This document shows, one piece after another, positions 42,401 through 50,500 of a stretch of DNA of 64,000 nucleotides (within the stretch, counting starts at the first letter, position 1; every line of letters starts with the position of its first letter). Source of the DNA: Clostridiales bacterium (GTDB lineage Bacteria; Bacillota; Clostridia; Christensenellales; Borkfalkiaceae); contig JAFLVO010000004.1 of NCBI GenBank assembly GCA_022508245.1, positions 41,800-105,799 of the forward strand. The letters are read 5' to 3'. A program made the translations under genes and the position numbers. The notes under the pieces are model-generated. The model was not told where the DNA came from and ran no database searches. It saw nothing but the letters and a program-made list of their open reading frames with translations.

Positions 42401-44348
42401 CGATAATTTCCGACTGCTCCAACGCCGAACGGATACCGCTGAAGCACCTTGAGTTTTCGGCGTAATTGGGGTCGGCAGTGTCGAATAAGGACAGAAGTAT
42501 ATCAAGAGGCTGTTTGCCGGATTTATAGATATTGCTCCAGAGAGTGAGTGCATCGTCCGTAATATCCATAAGGATATTCAGCTCGTCTACCCACTTTATA
42601 TTCCTGTCTGCCACCGACGAGTAGGTTATTCCCTCCCCGTCCTCTGCAGTCAGGTACTTGTTGCCGTAGTAGCAATAAAGCCGTGCCAAAACCGGGTCAA
42701 TCTCCTCAGCATGCGAAGTTCTGAAGATTGAAAGCTGTCTTACTTCGGGAATAAGCGACTTAATAAGCCCCATAGTGTTCTTTGTGTCCTGATTGCCCGA
42801 AAGAATAGAGAACGCAACGTTCAAAGCAATACTTATATCGTCCTTATTCAGGATGTGGGAAACCTTCAGCCTGGGACGGGCCTGGACTTCGCTCGGCGAA
42901 ATTCTGCCCGCCTCGATATCCTGTTTCAGCTTTAACTCGTCGGGAATAGTTTCGGATAAATGTCCCTTTTTGAAGAGTAATTTAAGTAATTCCTTATTGT
43001 CCTCGCCAATAGATGAGGTAAAGGAAATTTCGTCCACGTTTTCAACCATGGTGGTTATAAGCGATATACCGAGGTTTATTACGTAGGTTTGGGAATCGAA
43101 TTCCTTAATAAGCACGTCGAACTCCGCCCGGAATTCGGGAATAGTCATAATATTTACAATCTTATCGAACGCGTTGTTCCCGCCCCTGCCGTTTATGATA
43201 TCGACCATATCATTCTCGCCGTACTTCATTAAAAGGTTCAAAGCGTCCTTTGCAAAGTTCGTGTAGGCGGCTATTTCTTCGCGGAATTTTATATGTTGAT
43301 CGTTGATACCGTTGTCCTCGTCGTCAAGATTGCCTGAAAGCACCATATCCGCCGCAAACAGATAGAACGGCGTGTCGCTTGAATCGGTCATCGAGTTGAG
43401 CACCTTGAAAATGCCCTGCGAGCCGTAGCTTTCCACCGAGCGGTAAATGGAATAATAGAAATTGTAGTCGTCGTTATCAAAATCGTAGTTGCCCATAGTG
43501 CCCTGACCGAGCCCGGCAACCATAAACAGCGCGCTACCCATAAAAGAAAGGGTCAAAAGCCCGACGGTGACGCCACGCACAAGCCCGACGGCTCCTCCGC
43601 CCACGTGGTATTTTTTGTAGGTTCTGTCCGTCTGGTTTTTCTCTACCGCCCTCTTAATCTTCTTTTTATGCCTTCTTTCGGGATATGCAAAGAAATAGAC
43701 GATATACAGCAGAAATACGAGCAGGAGGTACAGTATAACCGTAATAACCGAGAATGCTATGCGGAATACCATATCCACGAGCGTAACTATGTACTCGGGA
43801 TTTGCGGCGAGCAGGATTTTCATATCCCCGCCAACGACGTTCGGCAGCCACTCGGCAAAGATTTCCCTTATGGTCTTGCAATCTTCGCTAACGTCGAGCA
43901 TGCCTTGAAGAGTGTTGCCTCCAAGCACCTGATTTATAATACTCAAAACGGCTTTATCCACCTCTTCGGAGTTAACGCAAACGTAGAAGAAAACGGTGCA
44001 GACTATGCACGCCCCGACCGCCTGCGCAAGCAAAATCAAGCTTTTTCTAAGCCCCCTCTTTGCGTTTACGAGCGTGGATATTAAAATGATTATTACAAAT
44101 AAAACGGTAGGTCCCCACTTGATTACAGAATCTATTAAGAGGAGAATATCCCATGATATGAGCATAAAGACAAACGACGCAAGTACCGCTATGCCTGAAA
44201 TCACGGCGGCTATCGATACGAGCAGTATACCCACTTTCAAGCCCTTGAAAAGCACGGCAAGCAGAATCAGGATAGCAAAAAATATGAAGAGTGCAATTGC
44301 CCAATCGGCAAATATGCCGGTAATGCTGTTTGTTTCAAGCAAATTCAT
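39483..44348 (-). CDS. Giant polytopic membrane protein with unfamiliar helical repeats (1621 aa)
   Basis: No known family for the full length. The N-terminal 280 residues hold about six membrane segments; the last two, with GGGAVGLVRGVTVGLL, recall CvpA-type proteins, but weakly. The remaining 1300 residues have no further membrane segment and contain about ten degenerate copies of a motif S-x-[I/L]-[I/L]-x(3)-[I/V]-x (starts near residues 649, 763, 846, 936, 1016, 1121, 1219, 1303, 1466, 1553), often followed by an I-P or V-P pair. A second helix rich in L, D and I (such as LPRFIDALDEILGI and VAAFIDAIKELGI) falls between copies. The repeats are acidic. GGAGG lies before the ATG. Last gene of the surface operon, probably an envelope protein with a large outer part. 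Confidence 0.75.
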   Translation of the reverse strand: MNLLETNSITGIFADWAIALFIFFAILILLAVLFKGLKVGILLVSIAAVISGIAVLASFVFMLISWDILLLIDSVIKWGPTVLFVIIILISTLVNAKRGLRKSLILLAQAVGACIVCTVFFYVCVNSEEVDKAVLSIINQVLGGNTLQGMLDVSEDCKTIREIFAEWLPNVVGGDMKILLAANPEYIVTLVDMVFRIAFSVITVILYLLLVFLLYIVYFFAYPERRHKKKIKRAVEKNQTDRTYKKYHVGGGAVGLVRGVTVGLLTLSFMGSALFMVAGLGQGTMGNYDFDNDDYNFYYSIYRSVESYGSQGIFKVLNSMTDSSDTPFYLFAADMVLSGNLDDEDNGINDQHIKFREEIAAYTNFAKDALNLLMKYGENDMVDIINGRGGNNAFDKIVNIMTIPEFRAEFDVLIKEFDSQTYVINLGISLITTMVENVDEISFTSSIGEDNKELLKLLFKKGHLSETIPDELKLKQDIEAGRISPSEVQARPRLKVSHILNKDDISIALNVAFSILSGNQDTKNTMGLIKSLIPEVRQLSIFRTSHAEEIDPVLARLYCYYGNKYLTAEDGEGITYSSVADRNIKWVDELNILMDITDDALTLWSNIYKSGKQPLDILLSLFDTADPNYAENSRCFSGIRSALEQSEIIGVVMSTSFMTDMMTNALKTISENIYIPENITYTKKVDADGHVVDEGELHKLFGGFMLLASAQDGSFLDEILSVAGGENADIGKILSSLSDALSSVDKDGKNLSYYLTESRLLRSLITSVMMDMGSGMIYIPNVALEKLSNGVSVNMITKSELKQLFDNLGGLIEFIKPVLDGNIEDHIGEIVEYIQTEEFDKLLANSRICEGTVAHFLMDFLSDNEFTVIPKTLADSVDGWVTVNGKKGELRNLLSALNATSLDFAQIVQGEFDTNSLLDAFLSMDGSAIQNILDSQVLHYTISNFLINGLETGGFEIIVPYSARDLTKEGDSLEYLVKKSEILSLFDVIGRIELSGEADISDILYKLIVNKDIFDSSRIIAASIVYTLVNNGDISGAITIPEAYSKAGSKASLLDYNSSNVWKAELPRFIDALDEILGISKSGEDFVFDPDSIIENLSGFLTELNESSSVNPEITKLELCYRSDIIWHEINIRLDDILLGNGIVPEDVIAEVKVRGSYKLEEIRALSSALDIFGLDDLLNADSNAIVESVTGMALKLNDPLEKYDGDTALEVIYRSQIIQYIFSNQIDTALDGNINSSVLAYIKKGSRNYALNDVAAFIDAIKELGIEDFSNMEGFSLSDIGNLNDESSLDPEKTRLDVIYKSLIIAGVITKNLYDGLNSGSISDKEIDHPKAYETDVAIYKIDEIESIFSLFGNIGDIDEEYEFDINSVDLVKASECLYDENGDTHSYLIAVTISVVLLDNENFIIPVSVLDEYECILPQELARVLNVFVVLSDGQDIDDLENFEITEIPQDEKVREDLYSSEILRARVTYDLGEQSSGQSVYITNEYRYIRTAVDTNGITRWIITYDELKSLVEGLDYIQGSETGSVFELPAFTIDDILGYDKDTLEKLLQSDILSYKISECMLKESMVLMYLSAYDILPEEKRPIDLSTGGFVEENIEVISRDTILGAYEYIKARQQF

Positions 44349-44391
44349 ATTTTTATACTCCCTCCTTATTTATATTATTTATCGGGTTGTT

Positions 44392-45342
44392 TTAGTTTGA
44401 ATACTTTATATTTGTCAGGGATATAAACGGAGAACAGCCCTTGCAGATATCCACTTCGGCGTTATCGATACGGATAGTAACTTCTGCGGGTGAATAAATT
44501 TCCTTAAGATTTTTGCAGTTTACAAAGGCGTGTTTTTCTATCTTTACGTCGGCGTTTATTTCGACTCTTTCCATCTTGCAGTCGGTAAACGCACCGCTTT
44601 CTATCGTAATTACGTTGTATTCGCCCAGTTTTTGAGGTATTTCAACCACTTTATCGTTGCCCACATAGCCGTAGATACTTACGTTTTTGTTGTAGGCTAT
44701 GCAAAGCTTAAAGTCGTCAATCGTAAATCTTTTGGAGTCCTTTTCAAAGAAGTACAGCGACACACCCACGAACGCGCTGACAGCCATAAAGATGAACGCA
44801 AGGAAAAACGCGGGAAAGCGGGCAATATTTTTCTTAGTCTGCTTTTTAAGCTCGAATTTTTTGCCTATCCTCTTCTTTTTCTCTTTTTCGGGCTTTTTTT
44901 CTTTGCGTACAGGAGCGGGTGCAGGAGCTGGATTTTGAGCGTGTTCGTCGAGGTAATAGCGCTCGAACTTATAGCTATTGTCCTCGTACTCGCCCTCGTT
45001 CCACAAAAATCTTTCGAACGTCGCCCTTAAAAGCTTTACGGAAATAGTCTTACAGCCGTAATTTACTTTGAGCTTTGCGTTGGGGACGAACTCCTCGTTC
45101 TCCCTTGCAAGAAATTTGTCGTAAATGACAATCGAAGTTTCAATAAGAGCGCCGTCTAAATTGTATTGGCTCACCTCGAACTCCATGCCGAGGAGTTGTT
45201 GATTTACCTCGTTTATAAACTTGAATACTATATATTTGATTTCCTCGCGCTCGTTTTCGAACAGAATGTATTCTTTTAAATTTACCACTTCGGAAGTGTT
45301 TTTTGAATACTTGATTTTCTCAATATTATTATATAAACCCAT
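44392..45342 (-). CDS. One-TM protein with extracellular LRR_5-like domain
   Basis: 316 aa in type II orientation. A cytoplasmic N-terminal part (1-170) ends in a Pro/Ala stretch and a run of Lys; a single membrane helix covers about 178-198; the outer part (205-316) has a leucine-rich repeat of the BspA/LRR_5 kind, with EIPQKLGEYNVITIESGAFTD and IEKHAFVNCKNLKEIYSP. Only about two repeats are present. LRR_5 domains occur in adhesins and envelope proteins. The ATG at 45342 is preferred, since GGAGG is 11 bases upstream; a GTG four codons earlier is possible. It overlaps the upstream gene by 14 bases. Confidence 0.75.
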   Translation of the reverse strand: MGLYNNIEKIKYSKNTSEVVNLKEYILFENEREEIKYIVFKFINEVNQQLLGMEFEVSQYNLDGALIETSIVIYDKFLARENEEFVPNAKLKVNYGCKTISVKLLRATFERFLWNEGEYEDNSYKFERYYLDEHAQNPAPAPAPVRKEKKPEKEKKKRIGKKFELKKQTKKNIARFPAFFLAFIFMAVSAFVGVSLYFFEKDSKRFTIDDFKLCIAYNKNVSIYGYVGNDKVVEIPQKLGEYNVITIESGAFTDCKMERVEINADVKIEKHAFVNCKNLKEIYSPAEVTIRIDNAEVDICKGCSPFISLTNIKYSN

Positions 45343-46042
45343 ATTCGATAGCACCTCCGTTGGTCTGATTTAAGTTTCTGCGGCGGAAGCAGAGCACGTC
45401 CACGAAGTAGTAAATTATACACAGCACGAACGACCCGCCTATTGCCGAGTAATTTAAGAAGTTTTCAAGATATTGCAGGGTGTATATTCCGCCGAAAAGT
45501 TCAATTATGGCTTGGCGCATCACAAACAGCGACAAAAAGAGCATAAAACCCTTTATAGCCGCGTGAACACGTACCTTGGTTATAGACAGCGGACGAATTG
45601 CATTGTGGTTAATTTCGTTTTCGTCCGCCTTGCAGATTATTACGTTCACGTATTGGCATTTCGGCGAAAGCGCAATTATTCTTGAGGCGTCCTCTGCCCC
45701 GCGTTGGGTGACCTTAAACACCTGAATAGGCTTTTTGCGCTTGTTGTACTGCACTACAAAGAAGGAAATTTCCTCAAAGCTCTTTGTAAAGTTACAGATA
45801 AGGAACTTGTCGTAGAGCGTCTTACAGATTACGTACTTTTTAATGAATTTAGCCGTTTCGCCCGTCGTCAGATAGATAAAGTTTTTAGAGTTGGTCGTTT
45901 TAACCGACTTTAAAAGCTCGTCCTCGTGAAAGTCGTGATAGTATTTGTTTTTCAAAAGCCGCATGCAAAGCAGGGCTATAACTCCCGCAACGAAGAGTAC
46001 TGCCGACACAGCGCTTAAAAATCTCCAAATAAATAATGTCAT
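45329..46042 (-). CDS. Small three-TM membrane protein of the surface operon
   Basis: 237 aa, unrecognised. One hydrophobic helix at about 4-27, a soluble middle of about 130 residues with strands such as NFIYLTTGETAKFIKK and YDKFLICNFTKSFEE, then two more helices (about 160-178 and 195-215) and a basic tail. AGGA before the ATG at 46042 fixes the start; the longer frame to 46285 adds an Arg/Ser/Pro-rich stretch that is only the shadow of the neighbour's low-complexity tail. It starts 14 bases after that neighbour. Probably a partner of the adjacent envelope proteins. Confidence 0.7.
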   Translation of the reverse strand: MTLFIWRFLSAVSAVLFVAGVIALLCMRLLKNKYYHDFHEDELLKSVKTTNSKNFIYLTTGETAKFIKKYVICKTLYDKFLICNFTKSFEEISFFVVQYNKRKKPIQVFKVTQRGAEDASRIIALSPKCQYVNVIICKADENEINHNAIRPLSITKVRVHAAIKGFMLFLSLFVMRQAIIELFGGIYTLQYLENFLNYSAIGGSFVLCIIYYFVDVLCFRRRNLNQTNGGAIEYGFI

Positions 46043-46055
46043 ATTATCCTCTTGC

Positions 46056-47525
46056 TTATTCGCTCGTTTTCTCGGTTGAAGTCTCCGTCTGCTCGGGCTT
46101 CTCCTCCCCGTTGCCCGCAGTATTGGACTTTGCCGTTCTTGTCCGTTTGGGTTTTTCCTCTCCGGCGTCCGCAGTCTTGGGCTTTGCCGTTCTCGTCCGT
46201 TTGGGCTTCTCCGCGACAGCCTCTGATGGCTGTTCAACTGCGGGCTCCGCGGTCGGCTCTGCGGTCGGTTGTGCAGGAGGTACATACTGCGCCTCGGCTA
46301 CCTGCGAGTCAATAAACTTGTCTAAATCGAACTTTTCGGGTACAAATTTATCCAAATCGAACTCCTCCGATTCTCCGCTCACGGGCTCGTTAAGCTGTTC
46401 CATTACCGACCTAACGGATACGGGCTCCGTCGGTTCGGAAATCTGAACTTCGGGCTTGGACTGAGGCTGAACGGATTGCGCGGGTTGAATAGGTTGCGCG
46501 GGTTGAACGTCCTGTGCTACAGCGTTGTCCCTAATTTCCGACTTTACCTCTTTGTGCTTTTCCCTGTTCAAAGCCGCCTTTTCGGCTTTTTCCTTAAGCT
46601 TTTTGCGGGCGGGACTGTCGGGCGCGGGGATGCTGTCAGACTGCGTATCGTCAAACAGCGCAACCAAACTGCCCTTAATTTCCGACTTTTCGAACTTCAT
46701 GCCGTTGCACGCTTTAATGTTTATTCCCGCAGTGCGCTTGCCTGCGTTGGTAGGGTCTGAAACGATATCTTCGAACAACTCCCTTTGCGCAAGCTTTTTG
46801 GCAAGGTCGAACATAGGAATTGTGAGAAATATAAGCACGGCAGAAACTATTATACCGCCTGCGCACGCCAACAGCTTGAATTTCAAGGGCACAAACAGCC
46901 AGAGAAAGTATAACGCTCCGCCGCAAATGCCCAACACGCCCGCTTCTAAAAGCGTGGGTATGAAAAAGTTCAAAAATGCGGTTGTCTTGCCCTTGCTTTT
47001 CATAGTGTCGAAACATATTTTAATCGTTTCGGCAACGCTCAAGTCGGGATTTGTCTCAATTAAGTAGGGCGTGGGCGAAAGAATAAGTATCATTACGACC
47101 GCGTACGCCAAAAGTACAAGTCCGCCGGGGATGCAGAACAGCCAAGGCGTGTACCAGGGCACGGCTACGAGTTCGGACACAATAAAGCCTATAAAATAGA
47201 GTATGACCGTAGCAACCGCTATAATAAGCGCACCGCCGAGGAAGATAAACGCCTCCGTAATTATGGTCAGCACCATAGTCCCGAGGGGTTTACCCTTGGT
47301 TGCAACTTTCATCGTTTCGGGAATATCCGTTTTACCGTTTTCCCGTACCACTTTCGCTTGACGTATATTTGCAAGGTCGAAAATCGCGCTGAATATTATC
47401 GTCAGTCTTGCAGCGAGTTCGGCAAGAAAATACGCCCATACTTGCAGTATATTCTTATTCTTCCAAATAGTCGACGCCGAAGATTTTATTGCGTTTTTAA
47501 AATAAAATGCAAATCCTCTGTTCAT
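46056..47525 (-). CDS. Polytopic membrane protein with long low-complexity tail (489 aa)
   Basis: Residues 1-270 contain about six hydrophobic segments and resemble bacterial DUF975/glycerophosphodiester-phosphodiesterase membrane-domain proteins in general layout only. Residues 300-489 are predicted disordered: a Lys/Glu-rich stretch, a Pro/Gln stretch built from QPAQP units, two FDLDKF motifs, and two EKPKRTRTAK units in the tail. Such acidic/basic mixed tails often bind nucleic acid or polyanions or tether partners, but that is a guess. A GAGG ribosome site precedes the ATG. Lies 24 bases after the 4120-aa gene. Confidence 0.72.
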   Translation of the reverse strand: MNRGFAFYFKNAIKSSASTIWKNKNILQVWAYFLAELAARLTIIFSAIFDLANIRQAKVVRENGKTDIPETMKVATKGKPLGTMVLTIITEAFIFLGGALIIAVATVILYFIGFIVSELVAVPWYTPWLFCIPGGLVLLAYAVVMILILSPTPYLIETNPDLSVAETIKICFDTMKSKGKTTAFLNFFIPTLLEAGVLGICGGALYFLWLFVPLKFKLLACAGGIIVSAVLIFLTIPMFDLAKKLAQRELFEDIVSDPTNAGKRTAGINIKACNGMKFEKSEIKGSLVALFDDTQSDSIPAPDSPARKKLKEKAEKAALNREKHKEVKSEIRDNAVAQDVQPAQPIQPAQSVQPQSKPEVQISEPTEPVSVRSVMEQLNEPVSGESEEFDLDKFVPEKFDLDKFIDSQVAEAQYVPPAQPTAEPTAEPAVEQPSEAVAEKPKRTRTAKPKTADAGEEKPKRTRTAKSNTAGNGEEKPEQTETSTEKTSE

Positions 47526-47549
47526 ATTATACCTCTCTAAAGTTCCGAG

Positions 47550-50500
47550 TTAATTTAATCCTGCATCGCCGAGGTCGGCAGTGTTTATATACTCCACGGT
47601 TATACCGCTTTGAACGTTTTCGACATTTACGCTATAAAGATAGCTTCTGTCGCTACGCTTGCCCGAAGACGAAAGCTGATACACAACCACGTAGAGATTA
47701 AAGTTATTGCCCTCTCTTTCCACCACTATTTCCACGTAATGGCCGGAAGCAAGCGGGCTTACGCCGAAGTAATTTTCAAGCGTGAACATACTGCTGTCGA
47801 GCACGTTTCTTCCGTCTATGGCGGAGGTTGTCACGCCCGCGCCGTTTTTAAGGTTTGCAGCCGTAACTGCGGCGTTCAGCGTTATCTTGATATCGGTTTT
47901 CAAGTCGTTGAGCGAGGAGACGAGCACCACGTCCGCACCTGCCGGAGCGCTTTTTACCACGAGGTTGTAAAGATAACTTCTGTCGCTCCTTCCGCTCATC
48001 ACGCCGTTTGTCAATTTCGCTTCGAATATGAGCACCGCAAGCGTGACTTTGCCGCCCGACATCATGGGGATAACCTGCGCGGTATGACCGGGTAAAAGTC
48101 CTTCCACGGTGTACGCGCCGCTTAAAGCAAGCTTGCCGTCAAAGGTCTCTGCAAGCCCTTTTCCCGCTTTGATATCGTCCAACTTTGCCGTTATGGAGAT
48201 TGTAGCGTCCTGCCTTACCTCCATAATGGACGAAACGAGCACGATATTTACTTCGCCGTCGGGGAAGTCTGCGGGGAGTATACAGCTGTTGAGATAGTAA
48301 TAATAGCTTCTGTCGCTCCTGCCGTTCGTTATTAAGATAGCAAGCGTAATATAACCGTTTAAGGGAACCACGACGACTTGAGTATTCAATGCGTGGTCGG
48401 GTAAAAGTCCATCTATCTTATACTGCGCGGATGTGAGCGCCGGTCTGTCGTCATAGGTCGTCAAGCCCTTACCCGAGACTATGTCCTCATAGCTTATTTT
48501 AAGAGTAAAGGTTATATCGCTTTGAATACTCGTAAGCGAATGACATTCAACTGTAAAGCATCGGATATTCAAAGTATCCTCTTTTACAACCTTGAGATTG
48601 ACGCAGTCCGACCTGTCGGTAAGCGAGCCGCTTGCCTTAATTACGTATATAACTACCGCAAAATTCCACACACCGTGCGATTTTATTGCAATAATGTCGA
48701 GCTCGTGTCCGTTAACAAGTCCGTCCACGGAGTAGTAAATCTTATCGAGCGCATATCTGTTCTCAAACCGCGTTGAGGTATAGAACACGCTCTTGTTTTC
48801 AATCTTTTCGTCAGTGACCGTGGAGAAGATTTGAAGCGTGATATTTACAGCTTTTATGATTACGGTCGACGCGTCCGCGTTCTCCAAAATGAGATTGTAG
48901 ACCCTGGAAACGTCTACGCCGTAGCTGTTGTAAACCTTGAGCTTAAGCCAGTTACTATACTCTCCTACCTGCGGTCCTACGGTTGCGCTGCTGATTTCTA
49001 TTCTGTCCGACTTATACAAACCCTCGCCCTTGCCCTGAACGATTTCGTACAATCTGCCCTCAATCGTTTTAGCCGTGCCGTCGTAGACGAAAAGCTTCTG
49101 GTCTTCGGAAACTATCTGTCTGTAGTAAATGTTGCGGATAAGGTATTCGAGCTTGCCTTTGAAATCGCTCGAGGAGTAGTCCGAGCCCATAACGCTTCTG
49201 TCGTAAGAGTAGTAAAGCTTGTAGTTGCCCGTCATATCGCCGTTCGTGGCTATATCGATAACTCTTGCGCTTCTGATAGAAACGGTTACGTAAGTTTTAG
49301 AGGGGTCGAGCGAAGCCGAAGGTTCGATTATTATTTTGTCGCCCGCTACGAGCTTGCTGTGCTCTACGTCTACAAACTCGAAATCGCTTTCGCCGAGCGT
49401 GATGTTCCTGCCCTGATAGTACTCCTCCCTGCTCTGGGGTCTTAAATACAGCACTATGGGATTTACAATCACCGTGCCCGTTGCGTTGACGCCATAAACT
49501 ATATTGTAATTTTTGGCAATGCTTTCGATATTTATTTTAGCTTGTATAACGTACGTTCCTGCGTTTATCGCGGTCGCCACTTGACCGTTAGCGTCAATAT
49601 AGAGCGGAATTATGCTGCAAGCTTTCACGTCGGGTTCGCAAATGCCGCTGTACTCTATTCTTATACCCTCGGGAGCTTTCTTGTCGTACGCCTTTTCCAA
49701 GCTCGATATGCTCGTTATATTGACGTCTTTTCTCCTGATTATCAAGAAGTACGGCATAATTGCCGTCTCGACCGTATATCTTTCTTCATCGTAGCCCGAA
49801 ACCTTGACGGAGACGTAGTAGTTGCCGGCATCCTTGGGAGCCGCGCCGTTTTCATAGAGATTTCCGCTCTCGGCGTCCCAGAACACATAGACGATGGTAA
49901 GCATTTCCAAATCTTCGGGAGCAAAGCCGTACCTGTCGTCCTCGGGAAGTCCGTACAGATTGTGGATATGCGTAATGCCGAGCTTGCCCTGACGGATAAG
50001 CTCTTGCACGTCAAGCTCGTAGCCGTTGTAAACCAAATCTTCGCCCGTATAATAGGGAGTTACCAGCACCTTTCTTCCCGTTATCGTAAGCGTTCCCGGA
50101 AGTGCGGTTACGTCGTAGTTTTTCATTACCTCTTCGTTCAGGAATTTGACAGTTACCTCGTAAATGCCCACACCCGAAGGCAGGTTCGTCGTGCCGTCGT
50201 AATAATAGGTCGCACCTGCGTTTTCCTCGTCGTCGACGACGAACGCCTCGCCGCTTAACACAAGTCCGTTGACCGTGAACGACGCACTGTAGCTCTCGTC
50301 ACTGGGGTCGACTTCAACCGTATACTCTATCTCTCTGTCGTTGACTTGGACGCGTATAGAGCGCCTGGTTATTTCAAGCTCGCAGGAATATACGCTGTTT
50401 GAGTAGTCAAATTCGTAGTTGGACGCCTTGCCGTTGATAAATTCTATATTGTCCGTGTCGAATACGACCCTGTAAATGCCTGCGTTTAAAGCGGTGGTCT

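Noticed and set aside
46043..46285. N-terminal extension of the 237-aa protein, rich in Arg, Ser and Pro
   Set aside because: It is the third-frame shadow of the neighbour's low-complexity tail; AGGA and ATG at 46042 give a better start followed by a membrane helix.
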